Shown piece after piece: positions 4,751-6,747 of a stretch of DNA of 6,747 bases. Numbering within the stretch: position 1 is the stretch's first letter; each line of letters begins with the position of its first letter. Below the pieces are notes generated by a model. The model had not been told where the DNA came from. It worked only from the letters and a program-made list of their open reading frames with translations, and did not search any database. Source of the DNA: Nitrososphaera sp. (GTDB lineage Archaea; Thermoproteota; Nitrososphaeria; Nitrososphaerales; Nitrososphaeraceae); the NCBI GenBank assembly GCA_022545875.1, contig JAKEIF010000099.1:1-6747 (forward strand), in the 5' to 3' direction. The translations under genes were made by a program, and so were the position numbers.

Positions 4751-6115
4751 GTGACCTCTCCGCCTGAAACGATCCAGGTCAACGACCCCGACGTTAACGC
4801 TCTTTTCGAAAGGATTGACCAACTGACGTCAAACAGCTTTCCATATGTTAACAGGCTGTTCCGAGAATTGACATCGTCAGCTCCTAGAAACGCCAAGGAC
4901 CTGTGCGATTTTCTGAAACAACAGCAGGACGAAAAAAATGTGAAACCTTCTACTGTTGAGACCTATATCAAGCGGTTATGTTGGCTGTCGAAATTTGTTG
5001 GAAACAAGGCTTGGAAGGAAATGACTCGGGAGGATATTCAGGGGTACCTTTTGTCGCGGAAGAAATCCGAGCAAGACGATCCTCGACATAAATGGATTGG
5101 CAGTTTCAATAGCTGGCTCGCACTTTACATCGGCTTTTTCAGATGGGTCCATAATCATGAAAGCAACTTGAACCGGGAGGACTGGGTTACTCCGCCGTGC
5201 GTAAGAATAAAGCGACTGAAGAGGCTCGAAGAATCGACCTACACGCCGGAGCAGATCTGGGTGGCTGAGGACCACGATATCTTTCTGAAGTACTGCCCTC
5301 ATGCAATGTACAAGGCCTTCCATGCGATGACCGTTGACATGTCCGGTAGGCCTTCCGAAACTTTGTCATGCAATATTGAAGATGTCAAGTTCAAGGTTTC
5401 GAGCATTGGCAAGAATTACGCGTTGGTTGAAATTCGGGAAAGCAAGACCAGGACACGTACCCTCCCACTCATAATTTCAGTTCCATTCTTGAAAGAATGG
5501 CTCAACGAACACCCTCTTAGAAGCAATCCTAAAGCGCCGCTCTTTATCTCGACAAGGGCAGATACATTCGGCAAGAGAATCAAGAGATGGCCTGTCTATA
5601 ACCAATACAGCAGATACAAGAGCCTGATTTTTCCAAGGCTGTTGGATGACGAGACGGTAATCGAGGCAGACAAGTCTAGGATCCGATATTTGCTTACAAA
5701 GCCTTGGAATCCCTACCTGAATGGTCGTCATTCTTCACTCACAGAGATTTCGAAACACCTGTCTGATTCGCTGTTCAGGCAACACGGAGGGTGGTCAAAG
5801 AGGTCAAAAATGCCTGCGGTATATGTTCACTATTTCAGCAACCAGTCTGCTGTCCAACTACTCGAGCATTCCGGTATTGAGGCCAAGAAGGATGGAAGTA
5901 AGAATGTACTACAGCCAAAATCATGTCCTAATTGCAGGACCGAAACAGAGCCAAATGCAAAGTTTTGCACGAACCCCTTGTGTAGAATGCCGTTAAGTGC
6001 AGACGGATTCCAGCAATTACGTGAGGAGGAAAGGAAAGCCATCGAAACCATGGTCGAAAAGAAGGTTCAGGAGATATTGGAAAGGGTAGACGTCGGTAGG
6101 CTGACGCCCTCATAA
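4751..6115 (+). CDS. Tyrosine recombinase/integrase with C-terminal zinc ribbon
   Basis: A 454-residue site-specific recombinase of the XerC/phage-integrase superfamily. Residues about 40-140 form the helical core-binding (SAM-like) domain. The catalytic domain shows box I R200 in SGRPSE, a likely Lys near SKTRTRTLPL (231-240), box II R326-H327 in NGRHSSLTEIS, H345 in RQHGGW, and nucleophile Y358 in VYVHYFSN (Y361 is the alternative). The RHSSLTE...QHGGWS...VYVHYF order is that of archaeal integrase-like recombinases. After the active site comes a zinc ribbon (C392-x2-C395, C406-x4-C411) and a charged, probably coiled-coil helix (about 423-446), extensions known in thaumarchaeal members. The protein looks intact. 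It lies 55 bases after tRNA-Cys in the same direction, the classic place for an element integrase, though a resident chromosomal recombinase cannot be excluded. GTG 4751 fits the TATA-like box upstream. Confidence 0.9.
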   Translation: MTSPPETIQVNDPDVNALFERIDQLTSNSFPYVNRLFRELTSSAPRNAKDLCDFLKQQQDEKNVKPSTVETYIKRLCWLSKFVGNKAWKEMTREDIQGYLLSRKKSEQDDPRHKWIGSFNSWLALYIGFFRWVHNHESNLNREDWVTPPCVRIKRLKRLEESTYTPEQIWVAEDHDIFLKYCPHAMYKAFHAMTVDMSGRPSETLSCNIEDVKFKVSSIGKNYALVEIRESKTRTRTLPLIISVPFLKEWLNEHPLRSNPKAPLFISTRADTFGKRIKRWPVYNQYSRYKSLIFPRLLDDETVIEADKSRIRYLLTKPWNPYLNGRHSSLTEISKHLSDSLFRQHGGWSKRSKMPAVYVHYFSNQSAVQLLEHSGIEAKKDGSKNVLQPKSCPNCRTETEPNAKFCTNPLCRMPLSADGFQQLREEERKAIETMVEKKVQEILERVDVGRLTPS

Positions 6116-6125
6116 CGCGTTCGCG

Positions 6126-6668
6126 CTAATATTGAAGTGTGAAACGTTCCCCTTTTCTAAATGTCTCAAACTCCAGACAAAGGTAAGTCTTGTCTGACTT
6201 CAATAGTCCAATTAACGGATCATCATACTGAAAAACAGATTCTCCATTTTTTCCTATCACTATGGCAGAGTTCGTAAAGATAGACGCTTTTCCACGTCCA
6301 AGCTTTCTAATCCTCTTCGCTAAAGTACTATAGTGTGGAATCTCGGAAATGTAGCAAGATAAGTTATCTTGCAGGATTTTTACGATGCTTCTTAGGGGAA
6401 GAAAGGTATGTTTCCATAGTGACTTTGCCAGTAGCATGAAACTTGGAGGGTATCTATATCGCGCACCTTCTCTATTAGTCGCGGAGTTTAGGATTTCCAA
6501 TTCAGACTTCCATTTATTGAGAAGATTCAACTCGATCAGAAAGAGACTCCTTTGAAACAATGTCGTGCTTCTAATTGGGGATCTTCTGCATTTACTGCAA
6601 ATTCGCTCCGGTCTTAATACCGCCCTAGCTCGACATTTTCTGCATGCTATCCATACCATAGCTTCCAT
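6126..6668 (-). CDS. Zinc-ribbon protein with transposase-like helical segment, AT-rich
   Basis: A 180-residue protein. Residues 9-27 form a zinc ribbon (C9-x2-C12, C24-x2-C27, Arg-rich between). The middle contains YPPSFMLLAKSLW (73-85), LRSIVKIL and IPHYSTLAKRIRKL (109-122). That order resembles the N-terminal helical domain of archaeal IS5/IS4-like transposases (YP.SL.LL...L.YR.L......P.YSTL.RRI.KL). The usual DDE catalytic part does not follow; the last 55 residues (IVIGKNGESVFQYDD onward) are unrecognised, so it may be a truncated transposase or a derived DNA-binding protein. Base composition differs from its neighbours: 6181-6300 has 46 G+C of 120 by hand count, against 29 of 60 at 5401-5460 and 37 of 60 at 3421-3480. 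This suggests acquired DNA. The gene converges on the recombinase with a 10-base gap. Function uncertain. Confidence 0.6.
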   Translation of the reverse strand: MEAMVWIACRKCRARAVLRPERICSKCRRSPIRSTTLFQRSLFLIELNLLNKWKSELEILNSATNREGARYRYPPSFMLLAKSLWKHTFLPLRSIVKILQDNLSCYISEIPHYSTLAKRIRKLGRGKASIFTNSAIVIGKNGESVFQYDDPLIGLLKSDKTYLCLEFETFRKGERFTLQY

Positions 6669-6690
6669 CTAAGGTACTTCTGAACAGGGA

Positions 6691-6699
6691 TGGAAATAC
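6691..6699 (-). promoter_or_regulatory. Weak TATA-like element for the gene at 6668
   Basis: On the minus strand this reads TGTATTTCC and is centred about 27 bases before the ATG at 6668. It is a poor match to a TATA box and is supported mainly by spacing. I see nothing else recognisable from 6669 to the window end. Confidence 0.25.
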
Positions 6700-6747
6700 A
6701 GTAACTTGTCATCAGCGATAGACTAGTTATGAAACAAATTTTCAACA

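Noticed and set aside
6116..6747. Terminal inverted repeats of an insertion sequence around the 6126-6668 gene
   Set aside because: I compared the sequence at both sides and saw no matching ends or target duplication within the window.
1..6747. CRISPR array, rRNA, riboswitch or C/D box sRNA
   Set aside because: No regularly spaced repeats or rRNA-like sequence were seen, and no intergenic stretch had paired C and D boxes.

Overview
The window looks like a piece of the chromosome of an ammonia-oxidising archaeon (Nitrososphaerota/Thaumarchaeota), most likely Nitrososphaera-like. The indicators are a two-domain copper nitrite reductase of the archaeal NirK type, a membrane-anchored surface protein with a VPE-type C-terminal sorting signal, an archaeal DUF99 protein, an archaeal EF-Tu/SelB-like protein with a decayed GTPase domain, a tRNA with an archaeal bulge-helix-bulge intron, and TATA boxes placed about 25-28 bases ahead of start codons. 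Most genes appear leaderless and several start with GTG or TTG. The genus is inferred from recalled family features, not from a database search.

Layout. Positions 1-540 hold the end of a surface protein gene, cut by the window edge. A small unknown gene (557-793, +) follows, driven by a promoter inside the end of the preceding gene. It meets a zinc-ribbon gene (790-1053, -) tail to tail, the two sharing one CTAG. A 123-base divergent region then leads to nirK (1177-2301, +), which ends in a Met/acid-rich tail encoded by a short repeat and in a nested hairpin terminator that covers the stop codon. Next come a second convergent pair, an unknown basic protein (2371-2670, +) and a winged-helix regulator (2672-2926, -), with one base between stops.

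Positions 3031-4569 hold two co-directional genes, each with its own promoter: the EF-Tu/SelB-like pseudo-GTPase and a DUF99 protein whose conserved N-terminus has no usual start codon in frame. A tRNA-Cys(GCA) gene with a 24-base intron follows (4600-4695). Fifty-five bases after it lies a tyrosine recombinase gene (4751-6115, +), then a convergent, AT-richer gene with an N-terminal zinc ribbon and a transposase-like segment (6126-6668, -). The tRNA, recombinase and AT-rich gene together suggest the edge of an integrated element, but no second attachment copy lies inside the window.

Functionally, nirK is the only gene of central energy metabolism (nitrite to NO, tied to ammonia oxidation). 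The rest are small regulators, unknowns, translation-related genes and probable mobile DNA. The genes do not form one operon: nearly every one has its own TATA-like box. I found no convincing new multi-gene system. The points best worth checking are the DUF99 start or frameshift, the tRNA-Cys/recombinase junction, and the 6126-6668 gene.
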